64,000 nt of DNA, taken from the NCBI RefSeq assembly GCF_037042905.1, contig NC_087249.1, forward strand, positions 14,689,901 through 14,753,900, in the 5' to 3' direction. Every line of letters begins with the position of its first letter. Positions within the stretch are counted from its first letter, which is position 1. Under the pieces are notes generated by a model, which saw nothing but the letters and a program-made list of their open reading frames with translations, searched no databases and was not told the origin of the DNA. Of this stretch, positions 1 to 11,023 are shown piece after piece. Source of the DNA: Lytechinus pictus (taxonomy: Eukaryota; Echinodermata; Echinoidea; Temnopleuroida; Toxopneustidae). The translations under genes were made by a program, and so were the position numbers.

Positions 1-418
1 CTTACTGTGTAATGTTTTAAATCATCGTACGATTACCTATGTTCAAATCTGTGACTATTCTATCATTCTAATAAGAATGACATCGATTTAATATCTAGTC
101 GTAATGACGTCATAGCAATCTTACGGCTGGCTACGATTTGAAACTAATTTGCTCTTTACTAAAAAAAAATGGCTTGCAATCCTCTCAAATTGTTATATAA
201 AAATTCTTTAAGTTAATCTAACCTCAAATAAAATGATACTTTTCATTCACATTTTCAGAAAATAAGCAAAATGCGATTTGATCCAAAAATTGGATCGCGG
301 ACCAGTCGTAAGGTGTGCGGTGTCCTTTTTAATCCTAATCAAACCTTGATTGATAGAATTTTCAATCAAATCCTTGTAAATAAAAGAGTTATAATCTAAA
401 ACGACCATCAACTTTACC
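1..418. other. Intronic or flanking DNA, no feature seen
   Basis: AT-rich sequence left of the first visible STRA6-like exon. I see no exon, RNA gene or repeat structure in it. Confidence 0.4.
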
Positions 419-857
419 GCTCTTTCACACGGTAAAAAATATTGTAATTTGAATGATGATTCCAGTGAAAAATAAGGCTGATGACGAATTTTGAACACGT
501 GTGCAACCAAACTAGAATCACGAACGCTAATCACAATCACGAATTTAAATTCTACTCCGGATGTGAATTACGGTTCGAATTATACGTGTGAAAGGCTTGA
601 CCTCCAAAACATCTTTTGAGGGAGGAGCTTACGTGTCCTTTCAAGCACTTTCGTAGATAATACAATGGTCATGCAATCATCGTATCGATGCAGTGCTTTG
701 ATTGACAAGTCACCAAGGACACATACCGCCTTCGCTCGAGAATTCGAATTCAAATCACAGTTTTCGAGTGAGCGTGTGAAAGGTCCGATGATTCTACATA
801 TGAAATGCAATCATCAATACAAAATGTTGATTCAAGATTCACGTGTGAAAAGGCCCT
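419..857. mobile_element. Dispersed element with TTTCACACG ends (copy 1)
   Basis: The left end reads ctctttcacacgg and the right end is its inverse (cgtgtgaaaaggccc). Internal sequence including gaatgatgattccagtgaaa recurs at 52177-52371, so this is a dispersed family. Inner copies of cgtgtgaaagg near 585 and 770 suggest nested or duplicated ends. No transposase is visible. Confidence 0.6.
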
Positions 858-934
858 TAGTCGACGAGAGTACAAATTATTAACAATGGCTCGTGGTTCA
901 TAGTCTGTCTGTACATTCTAATAAACATGTAGCA

Positions 935-1140
935 TTTATCATGTTTATATAGCGCTTAATACAGTGGTTGTAAGCACCGCATATGTTACCCGTGCTTTTT
1001 AGCATGGCTACCCTGAATGGGTGCTCTAGTATTAACTGCAAGGAATTTCTTCCTATACCGCGATACCCATTTACTACACCTGGGTGGAGAGTGGCAAATG
1101 CAGATAAAAATATAATACCTTGCCAAAGAACGCGATTGGA
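935..1140. repeat. Dispersed repeat related to the SINE at 20.65 kb
   Basis: Shares the string tacccatttac, then cctgggt, gcag and cttgcnaaag in the same order with 20.76-20.83 kb. That copy continues into a tRNA-like end; this one lacks it. Confidence 0.45.
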
Positions 1141-1226
1141 AGCAAATAAAATGTGAAAAGAATTTTTTTAATGTATTAGCATTGAAAATATTCTACATTT
1201 TCTTGTTTTGTTTTTTCCTTCCTCAG

Positions 1227-1275
1227 ACTGGCAGCTTGCAGTATTGTGGATTTCAAATTGCGTATTACTTGTCAG
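1227..1275 (+). CDS. stra6: STRA6-like exon a (first in window)
   Basis: A 49-nt exon between a pyrimidine-rich acceptor (ttccttcctcag) and donor gtgaga. It encodes TGSLQYCGFQIAYYLS and ends one base into the next codon, fitting the 2970 exon. The GFQxAY pattern matches the start of a late STRA6 membrane helix. Confidence 0.75.
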
Positions 1276-2921
1276 GTGAGAATAAACTTATCATATTATT
1301 ATTTCTTTGCTAGAATGATTTACTTTATTATCCATTCCCAGATTGAATTATGCAGATTTAATTTAGGATTCGATAAGTCAATTGATCAATGAAACAAACA
1401 AACAAAATCAAAATATTCCAAGAAAAGTGACAGGTATACAATTTTACATTATATATATGAACGTTTTTTGTGTCGTTGATTATAAGATATATATATTTAA
1501 CAATAGCAGCTTTTGTTGGAATCAGAACCTTTTTAAAATTATTTATGATTAGCAATTACGTGTTCCGGGGGAATGAAAAAGATTTTTATTGTCAAGAAAC
1601 TCTGAAAATAACTGACCTATATTAATTTTTGAACCCGTGGTTTATGTTAATGTGTAAGAATGTGTGACACACTTTCGTCTTTCTTTTAATTTTAATAGGA
1701 GGTCCACCCAAGCATACAGATGATTCAAATCAATAAGGAAAAATCAACCTAGCATGATGCTGAAAAATTACTTTTTTTACATTCAAGTTTGATGAAATTT
1801 TCAACGATTTCATGTTCATGCTAGTTTTTTTTTCTATTTTTACTGTTTCCATTCAAATCAATATTATGTTGGGGGTGGACTTGCTTCCCCTTTAATAAGA
1901 AAGGACTTCATATATAGATGGCGTTAGCGCTTCAGAGATATATACAGTGCGTATCAAAAAAAAGTTTACACTTAGAAAAATTCCTGTAAAATTACACATT
2001 TGTAATACCCTGAAGATTTTTCCACACTTGAACATTGGTACAGATCCACTTAAGCAAATGACAATATAAATGTCGAAAAATATTTCCGCTTGAGTGAGAA
2101 CCACCTACTTTTGAAAAGTTAGTGAAAAATGATTTGCGCAGAACTTTGAAATAGTTATGTGAATAAAAGTAGACCTTACTCATGAAGAACACGTGGAATT
2201 TAGCTAGTAAAATTGATTTAAAGATATCTTTCACCTTTTTTAACTTGTTTCCTTGCCCAAAACACTTCGAAGAGTGCATTGCGCCCACCCCACTCCCCCA
2301 CACACCGAGGCCATCGTGACGATATTTGCTTTACACTGAGCTGTGATTTACATGAAATGACTTAGGCTTGATTTTCATTTTGTTAATCATTGTCAAGCTT
2401 GGGAAAAAGGTGGAGAAACAAGTATTAAATAAAAAATGAAATGTAAACCCACTTTAAATAATAAAAAACTTAGTGAAAAAATGCTGGAGATGTCTGATAT
2501 AAACTTTTGTTCAGATTCAGTTATGTCCTCAAATCCAGCTGGCACAAAAAAGGATACAGGTTGCGCTTACTAAGTGATGAAATTTCAATTTGGTTGACAA
2601 AATGCTTAAATGTATCCGTTTTATTTCAATTGACTAAAATTGCAAGGGAAAAGTATGAGAAATGTTTCGCAGGGTAAGTTTGATTTCGCCCTTTCCCCTT
2701 GACACAGCGTGAAAACTAGCATTTCTGCGCAAACAGATTTCTGCGAGCTTTACAGAAATGGACAGTGCTCACTCAAGTGTCACATTCTGTCAAAACTTTT
2801 ACTTTCATTGGATAGATGAGACCCAAACCCAAGATTATATGTGAAAAAATTACCCACATATTGTATATTTTTTAATTTTCAGGGCTTTTTCAAAGTGTAA
2901 AGTTTTTTTTGATACGCACTG

Positions 2922-2956
<35 letters not shown>

Positions 2957-5900
2957 CTATTTATTTTAGGTTACGTCATAATGAACGTGATGTGGTTCGT
3001 GGTGATATACGTAATAAGCGGTGCTGTGGTCATCCCCCTTATCAACAATGCGTGGGCTTTTATTTCTGGATTTCTCAACGTTGTGGTGTAAGTAGGATTC
3101 GATCAAGTTCACCAACTTCACCTCCAAATACAAATCGATTTGTATCATTGGTAAAGGTAGTAAAACTGATGTAAGAAAAAAATGAAAGCCATGAAAATTA
3201 TACTTGTTTGCATTATTCAAAGGAGCAGTTTAAATTTATTAATCAAGTGATGTAAACAGTTCACTATCTATTTTACATCTTATCACTGGCGCACGTATAG
3301 TGTGTGTGTGGGGGGCGGGGTGGGGCCAAGGACTGTCCAAAAAATTTACAAGCAAGAAAAAAAATGGGGGAACAAGAATGAGAAATCAAAATGATGAAAT
3401 ATGATGTTTTCTAAATATGACGTCTAGGAAGAAGATTTTGTTATCAAAAATATTTTTTTGCTCGCTCGCACCTTTTTAGATTTTTTCCTGTACGCCATGT
3501 CGAGCCCCCTCATTTTTTTAATCATTACCCTCACTGCATCTTATCATGATAAATCTTGATTGCTTTTTCTCTCTCCTGATTGGTATTTCGAAAATCTCGT
3601 CTTGCAATATATTTAGTAAGAGTAAATACCTTCATAATATCATTTTTTTTTATTTTAACTTGACCAAAGTTAATGAAACAGTGTGCTCAACAATATAGTC
3701 CAAGTTGATACTTCGATAATTTTCTAACATGCACTTTGTTCAGTTTCGTCATTAAAATATGAAAGATATTCGAAATGATTTAATTTCTCCATCAGACCTT
3801 TGTTTGCAGTTGCATTCCTAGTGTTTGGTAGCCAACCTATCCTGGCTAAAAGGGTCTTTCTCCAGCCAAAGTTAGACCAAAATGACAAAGATAAGCCCCT
3901 GGCTCTTCAGCATAGGTAAGATAAGCCAATTAAGGGACCGTGGAACCGAGGGGAGGGGGGGGGTTGAACATCTTTTGATAAGGTGATAAATGTGGCTTCT
4001 GGAAGTTTGTGAATAAAAGCAGCGCATGTATTGTATATGAACACTGGAATTATCGCCGTTTTGTCGTGAGGTTTCATTAAATAGTGTTAATGAAATATAC
4101 TCTATTAACAATTTGAACAATAAATTGCAGTTTAAATAACGGATCCTCTTTTCCAGTTCATGTAGATAACTAGGAGAATAATTTATAATACTTATCCTGA
4201 GTAAACAGAATCAGATGTAAAACTTATTGATATTGTAGTTGCATTTTTCTTTATCATTACATTTTGATATTATCTTAATACAATGTATAGATTGTGTCAG
4301 GTTATTAGATTATGGATGATTTCATACATTTTATAGCAATCATAAATTTTTGGAGCATAATAATTTGTATATAATATTTCCAAACCATTTTGAGGCAGTT
4401 TATTTCTAGATAGAACTAACGACTGGGAGACTGTTTACTGAGCATCTTCTCAGCGATTTTTCTCTGGCAAATTCACTCCGATCCTATCAGATGCAAGGAT
4501 TTCAGCAGGTTATAACAATGGTCAGTGAAAAATCACTGACGAAACATCTTCATGAAACGCACCCCTGAAATTGGGTCTTTGTCTAGTGTTCCTGAATTTT
4601 TGTATTTACTACGGAGAACACTATCTACAACGCCGCTGTCGCCGCGCCAATGCCTTTGTTTGAAAATGCAAGTCAAATCACAATGGAGAGCTGAGAGGAG
4701 GCCTTTGTCGAAAGCTGGTGGACCGGGACAGCATCGGAATCTCTTAACTCTGGACAACGACGTATTTGCAATTGTTCGTCCAGTGCAAATATTCGGATGA
4801 TCTGCTGTCCCAGTCTACCAACTTTCGACAAAAGCCTCTCAATTCTCCATTGTGGTTTTAATTCCATTTTCAAAGGAATCGATGCGTTGTAGAGAGTGTC
4901 TCCGTAGTAAATGCGAAAACTCTCTGTTCTCTACTTTTGCAGGGATTTCTACCACATTTTTTCCTACTTCTTGGTGTTTCTGAACGTGATTGTTGGGATG
5001 TTGTCCTGCGTGATTCGAATCTTGACTGGTCTTTTTGTTGGTGTCTTTCTCTTGTGTCGTATTGATCGTCCAATCTTGATGCGGGGATATGAACATCTAG
5101 ACCAATGTAAGATGATTACCTGTTTGAATTATCGCGATCATCACCGTTGTCGTTGTCATGATCATCATCAATGCCACCGTCGTCGTTGCTATCATCATCA
5201 TCATCATCATCACTATTATCATTATAATTACCACTATCATCACTATCATCAATACCACCAACGTCATCATCTTTATCATCGTCATCATGGTCATTATTTC
5301 CAAAATCAGTCTCGTCCCAACACCTTACCAGTCCACCACAATCATCATCATTATTGTCAAAATCTTGAATATGCCTACCATTATCATCGTCATCATCATC
5401 ATCATCATTATCATCATCATCATCATCATCATTATCACCATCATCATCATCATCATCATTAGTTTTATTTATTTACAACTCGTGGGATGGAACACTCTAT
5501 CAGCAAATGCATTTTTCTGTGGGGGTCCATAGTTTTTCATTTTTTCCTCATCACCATCATTATTATCATCATCATCATCATCTTCATTCTCATGATCATT
5601 ACCACCACCATCATCGTCATCGCTGTTTTCACGTCTCGTTTTAGGAATGTCCATCTTCAACTTAAATATTGATCTTAACAAGATATGAACGTAGTTCAGC
5701 TACTCTATTTTAATCATCACTTGTTTTTCTTTTTTTTTCTCATTTGATCATTATCATTATCACTCCTAATTGTTGCCGTGATAGCCATGAATGCAATTTT
5801 CCCACCACAACCTCCGATTCTTATATTTTTCACCCAATTTTCAAATTTATCGCCGTTGATGCAATCCCTTTGTCTTCTTAATTTTATCTGCTTCTAGCAT

Positions 5901-6322
5901 ACCAGGCCTACATCGGCAATCTCAACATGATCAATGCGCACAGTCATCCCGTGGTCGTCGTCTTCTGTCAGATACTCGTCAACCGGATCATCAGTCGTAA
6001 GCGAGCCAAGCTGGGGAGGGGAGGAGCCTCCGACATGGCAGCGTCTTACAGCTTCGTGGAGCATGATGTCGGTATGTGCCAATATTACGATTGTGATGAT
6101 GATGATGGTGGTGGCGATTGTGATGATGATGAAGATGGAAATGAACAAATAATGATAATAATGGTGGTGGTGGTGATGATGACGCTGATGAAGATGATGA
6201 TGATGATGATGTTTTTGATGATGATGATGCTGATGATGATGATGATTCACAAACTGCAAGTTCCACCATTAAAAGGCATCCTTTTATTTTAACTTGCTAT
6301 ATTGCTATGATCTGGAAAAGCT

Positions 6323-6360
<38 letters not shown>

Positions 6361-9300
6361 TTACTTAACTTTTCATTTTTTCCTATGGTAACGTTTTACG
6401 AATAATTCCTAGGTCTGTCAGAGCCAAATTTTATTTTTACATCGCAAATTTAACGCAATGTCAGCATGCCGTAATGCCTTTTGCTCATCTTTGCTTGTTT
6501 ATTATTGCTTTATTTAGCTAAACTTTCTCCCCCTCTCTCTCTTTTATTTCCCCTGTTCTGTGTGACTGTGATGTCATTATGTTTGCATGTAGATCGATCT
6601 AATTCAAAGACAAACTCGTTTGGAATAGTCAGCTATGGCAGTACACATAACACTTCGAGCACATTGGGCAGTAAGTCACTCTCTCACGTATTAAAATCGT
6701 CAGAATTTGTGACGTCACTACGCACAGCATTATGACATCACCGATCATGCAATCATTCATTTATTCTTTCAATCACTCAAACGTAACGTCGAAGACTCAT
6801 CATTTGGAATCATCTGCTCGTACATTACAGTGAATTTCATTTATTGTGTTACCTTCACTGAATTGGGTTCATCATCTCATGAGGGTTTTTTTTTTTGCTT
6901 CCACGACCACGACGGATTCAAGAACAAAGTAAATGTATCGAAAATGCCCGTCAAGTGAAAATTAAATATGCAGAACAGCCGGGAGGCTTTTGTCGAAAAT
7001 TGATGAACCGGAACAACAGATCGTTCTAAGTTTCGGTGCTGACGAAACGTTGCAAATATATCGTTTGTCCAGCGTCACGGGCGACACTGCTATTTTGATT
7101 CACCGATTTTCGATAAAGACTCCTTTGTCATGAAGAGCTTTTGAAAATAGATTCTCTACTTTCCAGAATCGTCTACTTAGTGGCTGCAAAAACTCCCTCA
7201 TTGGTTAGCTTTCTGACAGTTCCTATAGAGTTCCGAAGCGATGATGCCAGTTGCCATGGTGTCATGGCGGCCTGGTTCTAAAAAAATGTACCCGTCGAAT
7301 GAAAGCGTGTGTTTCTCATAGGAGAAAATGGCTGCTATCGGAATTTGATCGCTTGCAACCTATTTTTCAGAAAAGCCAAAGACATTTGCAAACTGTACAG
7401 ACGATCGTCAGATGCGAGTCTGTTTAGAACCAGCCCGCCATGACACCATGGCAACTGACGTCACACTTCGGTACTCTATTCTTATAGCAAGAGTACATCT
7501 TAGCCAATCAAAATCAAGGACAATTATCAGATCTGACAACTTTTCAGATGACAAATGTTTATGAAACGCTCTCCGTGTATGAGGGGGGGGGGGGGTGGGG
7601 GTGTTGAGGGGTACCCCATCGTTTTATAGATTGTAAAAATACAAATCTGATGCGAATTGCTACGACTCGACGGGTCAATTTTAAAGTATTTTAGTTATTT
7701 CCATTCCATGTCGTATCGGCGGAGCAAATTGCGCCATTTGCATAAAATAATCTACATTTTATGGAGTAAATGAATTAGGGATGCATTGCTTCGAGTCGAT
7801 GCGACGGTCACATTCGTAGGTCTACTATTGTACTTATTTCCATTTCATTACGTGTGTGCGTTTGAGCGTAGGATGTCCATCTTTTCTTGATTTTTAATGA
7901 GGTCACATCAAACAATATTGATATTGAATAGTCATTTTTCAATTACTGTACTTGTGTATAGATGTGTTCTAAATAAAATGAATTAATCTTTTAAGCCTAT
8001 GAAATGCTTATGAGGCCGTGAAAGCCCGAAATGATTAGAGTTTAATAAAGCTCTTGACCAGGATGAGAATATACCACGGACAGAGACAGTCTATACTGTG
8101 TAAATTAACCTGTCAGCCGGACTCCAAAATTCACACCAATAACAAAAATTGCTGAGGCGTGGTCGCGGAGCGAGAGAGAAATAAAGAGGGGGGGGAGCAA
8201 GGGAGCCCTTTGTTTTAAAATCGATTGATTTGCTGATGTTTTTGAGAAAATAATATTTATGAAGGAGCGATTGAGACATGGTACACCCCGGGGATACACT
8301 GTAAAAAATGAAGTGCTAATTTAGCACTTACATTGCTTGTATAATGACTGCACTACGAGTACTGATTTTCTAGTTCAAATTTAAACTAGAAAATCAGCAC
8401 TCGTAGTGCAGTCACTATACAAGCACTGTAAGTGTTAGATTAGCACTTCATTTTTTACAGTGTATAGGAATGGGAATAGAGAAAGGGGGTGGGGAATCAA
8501 GGGCGTAGGCCGGGGGGGGGGGTTGCACTGGGTGCACGTGCTCCCTCCCGCTGAGGCATAGGAGTTTCGACACTGGCAAGCAAAACGAAATTTGTACCCC
8601 TTTTTCTGCTTTCAACAGCTGATTTTTCAAAATTTATTTCCACCTCCCCAAGATGTGCACCCACCATACCACTTATTTCCACCAGGGAGTGCCCCTCCCC
8701 ATGCTCAAACCAGCCTACGCTCTTGGGAATGTGGGTGATGGGATTCGAATTTAGAAACATAAAGTGCCGTTCAAAATAAATTCAATATTAATTGCAATTT
8801 ATTTATTCAACACAATGTACAGCACAAAAAACCTTTACATTCACGATTTATTTAAGCCGTTTTTAAACTGTAGCTAAAAGCTTTTAATGTGATCGAAATC
8901 AAATAACAGCAATAATGTAACGATCGATCATTCAACCACCGTAAAAAGCACATAAAAACTCATATGCAGATATCACGTTTAAGGGCAAAACGAGACGAGG
9001 TGAATGGCGTTAAGTATAGTGAAATATTATTTCTGGGTTAATGTAGAGGCTTTTATGCGCCACTTGGTGTTTGCGTCCATCGTCATCATGTTGGGTCCAT
9101 TTATTTAAACTTAAAATCAACAATATAGATTGGTTGTGTTTGTATCTATATCATATCATGTTTGTCACCTTTATGATACATATTCACTATCATCTACTAT
9201 TTTTAAGGATCCTGTCGTTTTTCCTTATGAACTATACAAGTTGCATATCAATATTTCTCAAGATTAATATCCTTACATCTGCAAAAGAGTCCAAATAGAT

Positions 9301-11006
9301 GCCGAATCGTACACTCTCAGAAATATTGGGCAACATACTGTCCATACAACGATAATTATTGGTTAAAACTTTATCCAATTCTGGGTAGTTTTAAACCAAT
9401 AATGTGTGCTTTGGGTGAAAATTACACAGTATTGGTTGAAAACTACCCAGAGTTACATACTTTTTAAAACCAATTGTTGTGTGGGCAGTATGCTGCTCAA
9501 CATTGTAAGAGTGTAGACGATCATAATGATCTATAGACCAATGCCTTTTGCCAAACTTGGAAGCTACACACTAGCATCAAACCAACGAAACAGACTCTTT
9601 ATCGATCAAACTCTTACGTTAAATATTTTGAATGGCTAGTTATCATCGGTCCTGAAAACATAGAGCGCTTTTTGACAGACATCGACCTATATATTGTTCA
9701 AACATGTATTATATGTAATTTGTTTTGCTGTTGTTCTGCTCTGAAGCAGAACAACAGTGCCTTAAGCACATTGGCTGCGGAAGCCAAAAATTTTAGGGGG
9801 GACGCAGGAAAAAAAAAAGGTTATCAACCAAAATTTCAGGGAGGGACTACCAAATTTTTTTGACAAGCAAAAAAAAAAGCAAAAAAAAGGTCATCAACAA
9901 AAAATTTAGGGGGAGATCGTCCCCCGCCTCAAATTTAGGGGGGAAACGTCCCCCCGTCCCCCGCTTCCGCCGCCTATGCTTAAGCATCTAATCAAGATGG
10001 AAAGTGCGCTAAATAAGTCTCATGTATTATTATTTATTATTTTTATATTCAAAGTCGGTTTCGTTGGTGTGACTGCAGCATCGATTTACTTTCAAAATCG
10101 CATTGTAGCGGCATGTACAGTGTGAACATGGTGAAGCAAACTTAACTTTAAAATCCCTGCCCCCTTCATATCATAGCTCCCCTCTCTTTCTTTACAAGTT
10201 TTCGCGTTTCTTTTCTCATTTTTACACCATTTTCTTGCCCAGAGAGCATATCTCCGCAAGCTCGAGCCACGATGCGATGGCAGCTCGCTTACACTCTCCT
10301 CTTCAATCCCAGTCTCCTGGGCACCCGGAAGCGATCCCGTCAGATGACCTACAAGGAGATGGAGAAACGCATCCTCAAGGTGGCGACTCTGCTTCCTCAC
10401 CGGCAGCAGGTCCTGAAGCGATCCAAGGAGGCATTCTCAGGTGGTCAGATCGGGTTAGTGGGACCCACTGAAAGGGTCCGATCAGCTCCAGGGCTGTTCG
10501 TTAAACACCTGGAAGACGACAAGCTGGCCGCCATGCTGCTGAACCGAGAGCTCATGGACGACCGTTCCGACGTCGAGGAAGACACACCAGCAGAGGTCAG
10601 CGACGTTGACGTTGTCGAGGTCAAAGTGAAGGACGATGCTGCAGAGACCATTCGAAACCAGGAGGGTGACGAGGGGAAACGGTCTGGGTTTGAGAGCCGT
10701 GTCGAAGACGATGTTGTTGGAAACAGTGTGCGCCACGATATGAAAAGCAAACGAGGGACGGGTGAATTGAATGAACTGACACACCTGTCTGAGTTTAGCC
10801 AGGGTTCACAATCATCCGAAGACACTGATAAGAATTCAAGCAATGCACGTCAAAATGAACGAACATCAGGTCTACATGTCAACGACAGTGTCGTTGATGT
10901 AGACGTTTGTGCCCAAGAACCGAGTAAAATTGTAGTTTATCTCGACGGCCCGTCATCATCGAGCACGGGAGATCACGATCACGCTGAATCGAAGGACCGC
11001 TTGTAA
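1227..11006 (+). CDS. stra6: STRA6/RBPR2-family retinol transporter, C-terminal part (5' exons outside window)
   Basis: Multi-pass plasma-membrane receptor family that takes retinol from carrier protein into the cell. Seven exons, 1227-1275, 2970-3087, 3796-3915, 4943-5106, 5898-6071, 6593-6670 and 10243-11006, all have AG/GT borders and matching phases; they sum to 1467 nt, giving 488 residues plus stop TAA. The joined protein follows the end of vertebrate STRA6 segment by segment: a GFQxAYYLxG-type helix, hydrophobic helices, FLNVIVGMLSCVIRIL, then SHPVVVVFCQILV (vertebrate SHPAMTAFC), then RWQLAYTLLFNPSLL (vertebrate RWGLAYTLLHNPTLQ). After that motif the tail runs about 225 residues further and is acidic and Ser-rich, far longer than the roughly 15 residues of human STRA6. 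STRA6 and RBPR2/STRA6L cannot be told apart here. The first exon in view starts at codon phase 0, so upstream exons are missing, not lost. AATAAA at 12099 and 12174 are possible poly(A) signals. Confidence 0.87.
1945..2921. mobile_element. Tc1/mariner-type non-autonomous element in STRA6 intron
   Basis: Terminal inverted repeats begin CAGTGCGTATCAAAAAAAA at both ends (left 1945, right inverse ending 2921) and are flanked by TA. They continue imperfectly through TTTACACTT. Length 977 bp. CAGTG ends, TA target and this length are typical of Tc1/mariner, but I find no transposase frame. The right end stops 48 bp before the 2970 exon. Confidence 0.7.
2922..2956. repeat. TA microsatellite before STRA6 exon b
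   Basis: An alternating TA run with one AAA interruption between the mariner-type element and the splice acceptor of exon b. Confidence 0.8.
2970..3087 (+). CDS. stra6: STRA6-like exon b
   Basis: The acceptor ttattttag follows a TA microsatellite; the donor is gtaagt. It encodes a strongly hydrophobic run (YVIMNVMWFVVIYVISGAVV and onward) forming a membrane helix, then an amphipathic turn. It ends two bases into a codon completed by the next exon. Confidence 0.82.
3088..3795. other. STRA6-like intron, simple sequence only
   Basis: A GT-rich/G-rich patch near 3300-3325 and a degenerate ctcgctcgcac segment at 3460 recall the dispersed G-rich repeats elsewhere. Nothing else is seen. Confidence 0.4.
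3796..3915 (+). CDS. stra6: STRA6-like exon c
   Basis: A 120-nt exon, acceptor ctccatcag, donor gtaaga. It encodes a helix (PLFAVAFLVFGSQPILAKRV) and a charged linker (DQNDKDKPLALQH) aligning with the vertebrate STRA6 helix and loop before the conserved FPLNVLVG-type segment. Phase 2 to phase 2. Confidence 0.8.
4605..4911. mobile_element. Fold-back element just upstream of STRA6 exon d
   Basis: Imperfect inverted arms of roughly 120 bp. The outer part is tttactacggag at left against ctccgtagtaaa at right; the inner part is ggcctttgtcgaaagctgg against ccaactttcgacaaaagcc. The inner part recurs at 6981-7124. No coding capacity. Confidence 0.72.
4943..5106 (+). CDS. stra6: STRA6-like exon d
   Basis: The acceptor ctacttttgcag lies about 30 bp past the end of a fold-back repeat; the donor gtaaga is followed within 50 bp by an ATC microsatellite. 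It encodes DFYHIFSYFLVFLNVIVG and onward through LCRIDRPILMRGYEHLDQ, matching the segment of vertebrate STRA6 that ends in ...RAATLDPG. This is one of the best-conserved parts of the family. Confidence 0.87.
5150..5460. repeat. ATC/CAT microsatellite in STRA6 intron
   Basis: An imperfect trinucleotide array of about 300 bp starting within 45 bp of the exon d donor; a smaller block follows at 5545-5610. Read through the donor it gives an artefactual poly-His frame. Confidence 0.9.
5898..6071 (+). CDS. stra6: STRA6-like exon e
   Basis: Acceptor ctgcttctag, donor gtatgt. It encodes YQAYIGNLNMINAHSHPVVV and a basic stretch (ISRKRAKLGRGG), matching the YYTYRNFLKIEVSQSHP region of vertebrate STRA6. 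The invariant SHP is present. A GAT-rich microsatellite begins just after the donor. Confidence 0.87.
6090..6246. repeat. GAT microsatellite in STRA6 intron
   Basis: An imperfect (GAT)n array starting about 20 bp after the exon e donor, with the strand sense opposite to the ATC block in the preceding intron. Confidence 0.88.
6323..6361. repeat. TA microsatellite
   Basis: Dinucleotide AT run interrupted by AAAT. Confidence 0.8.
6593..6670 (+). CDS. stra6: STRA6-like exon f (Ser-rich linker)
   Basis: A 78-nt exon, acceptor gcatgtag, donor gtaagt, phase 1 on both sides. It encodes a Ser/Thr/Asn-rich linker (DRSNSKTNSFGIVSYGST). It has no specific homology I recognise; support comes from splice sites, an open frame and exact phase fit with both neighbours. 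Because it is symmetric, skipping it would keep the frame. Confidence 0.65.
6981..7124. mobile_element. Fold-back element, relative of 4605-4911
   Basis: Left gaggcttttgtcgaaaattg and right inverse caccgattttcgataaagac. The middle (acgttgcaaatatatcgtttgtccag) aligns with 4760-4785. A second copy of the same family within one gene. Confidence 0.55.
7223..7486. mobile_element. Fold-back element with CCATGGTGTCATGGCGG arms
   Basis: Left arm tagagttccgaag...ttgccatggtgtcatggcgg, right arm its inverse ending cttcggtactcta. Arms are about 60 bp with few mismatches around a loop of about 145 bp. Flanking sequence to 7575 resembles the element at 43343-43510 (agccaatcaaaatc, gaaacgctc). Confidence 0.65.
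8297..8462. mobile_element. MITE, near-perfect 166-bp palindrome, TA-flanked
   Basis: The ends are CACTGTAAAAAATGAAGTGC and its inverse, flanked by TA at 8295-8296 and 8463-8464. The two halves pair over almost their whole length with about eight mismatches and almost no loop. TA flanks fit Tc1/mariner-type mobilisation. Confidence 0.8.
8500..8726. repeat. G-rich dispersed repeat with inverted GGCGTAGGC ends
   Basis: Left end gggcgtaggc followed by an 11-base G run; the right end cagcctacgctc is a rough inverse. Of the same style as the other G-run elements in the window. Confidence 0.4.
9312..9513. mobile_element. MITE with CACTCT ends, TA-flanked
   Basis: Imperfect inverted ends of about 33 bp (left ...gggcaacatactgtcca, right tgggcagtatgctgctcaa...), both starting CACTCT/AGAGTG next to TA. 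The inner part (accaataatgtg and acacagtattggt) also pairs. Confidence 0.65.
9768..9982. repeat. G/C-run dispersed repeat with GCGGAAGC ends
   Basis: Left ggctgcggaagcc and right inverse gcttccgccgcc enclose poly-A/G and C-run blocks. No coding sequence. Confidence 0.45.
10243..11006 (+). CDS. stra6: STRA6-like terminal exon with long acidic tail
   Basis: The acceptor ttcttgcccag joins in phase to the 6593 exon. The exon opens with the family motif RWQLAYTLLFNPSLL, followed by a basic amphipathic stretch (KRSRQMTYKEMEKRILKVA) and then about 200 residues rich in Asp, Glu and Ser. In vertebrate STRA6 the corresponding C-terminal region includes calmodulin-contacting helices; whether this one does is inference. 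The stop is TAA at 11004-11006. Confidence 0.87.
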
Positions 11007-11023
11007 TTATATTGAGGACTGTA

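Noticed and set aside
665-883. 72-residue open frame near the left edge
   Set aside because: Lies within the TTTCACACG dispersed element; no splice sites in phase with the STRA6 exons.
1992-2303. Possible transposase in the 1945-2921 element
   Set aside because: The 103-residue minus-strand frame has no DDE spacing or helix-turn-helix pattern that I can see.
4911-5462. 183-residue open frame ending in poly-His
   Set aside because: Its first part is STRA6 exon d; the rest reads through the donor at 5107 into an ATC microsatellite.
10445-10843. Antisense 132-residue open frame
   Set aside because: Mirror of the acidic, Ser-rich STRA6 tail; no splice or homology support.
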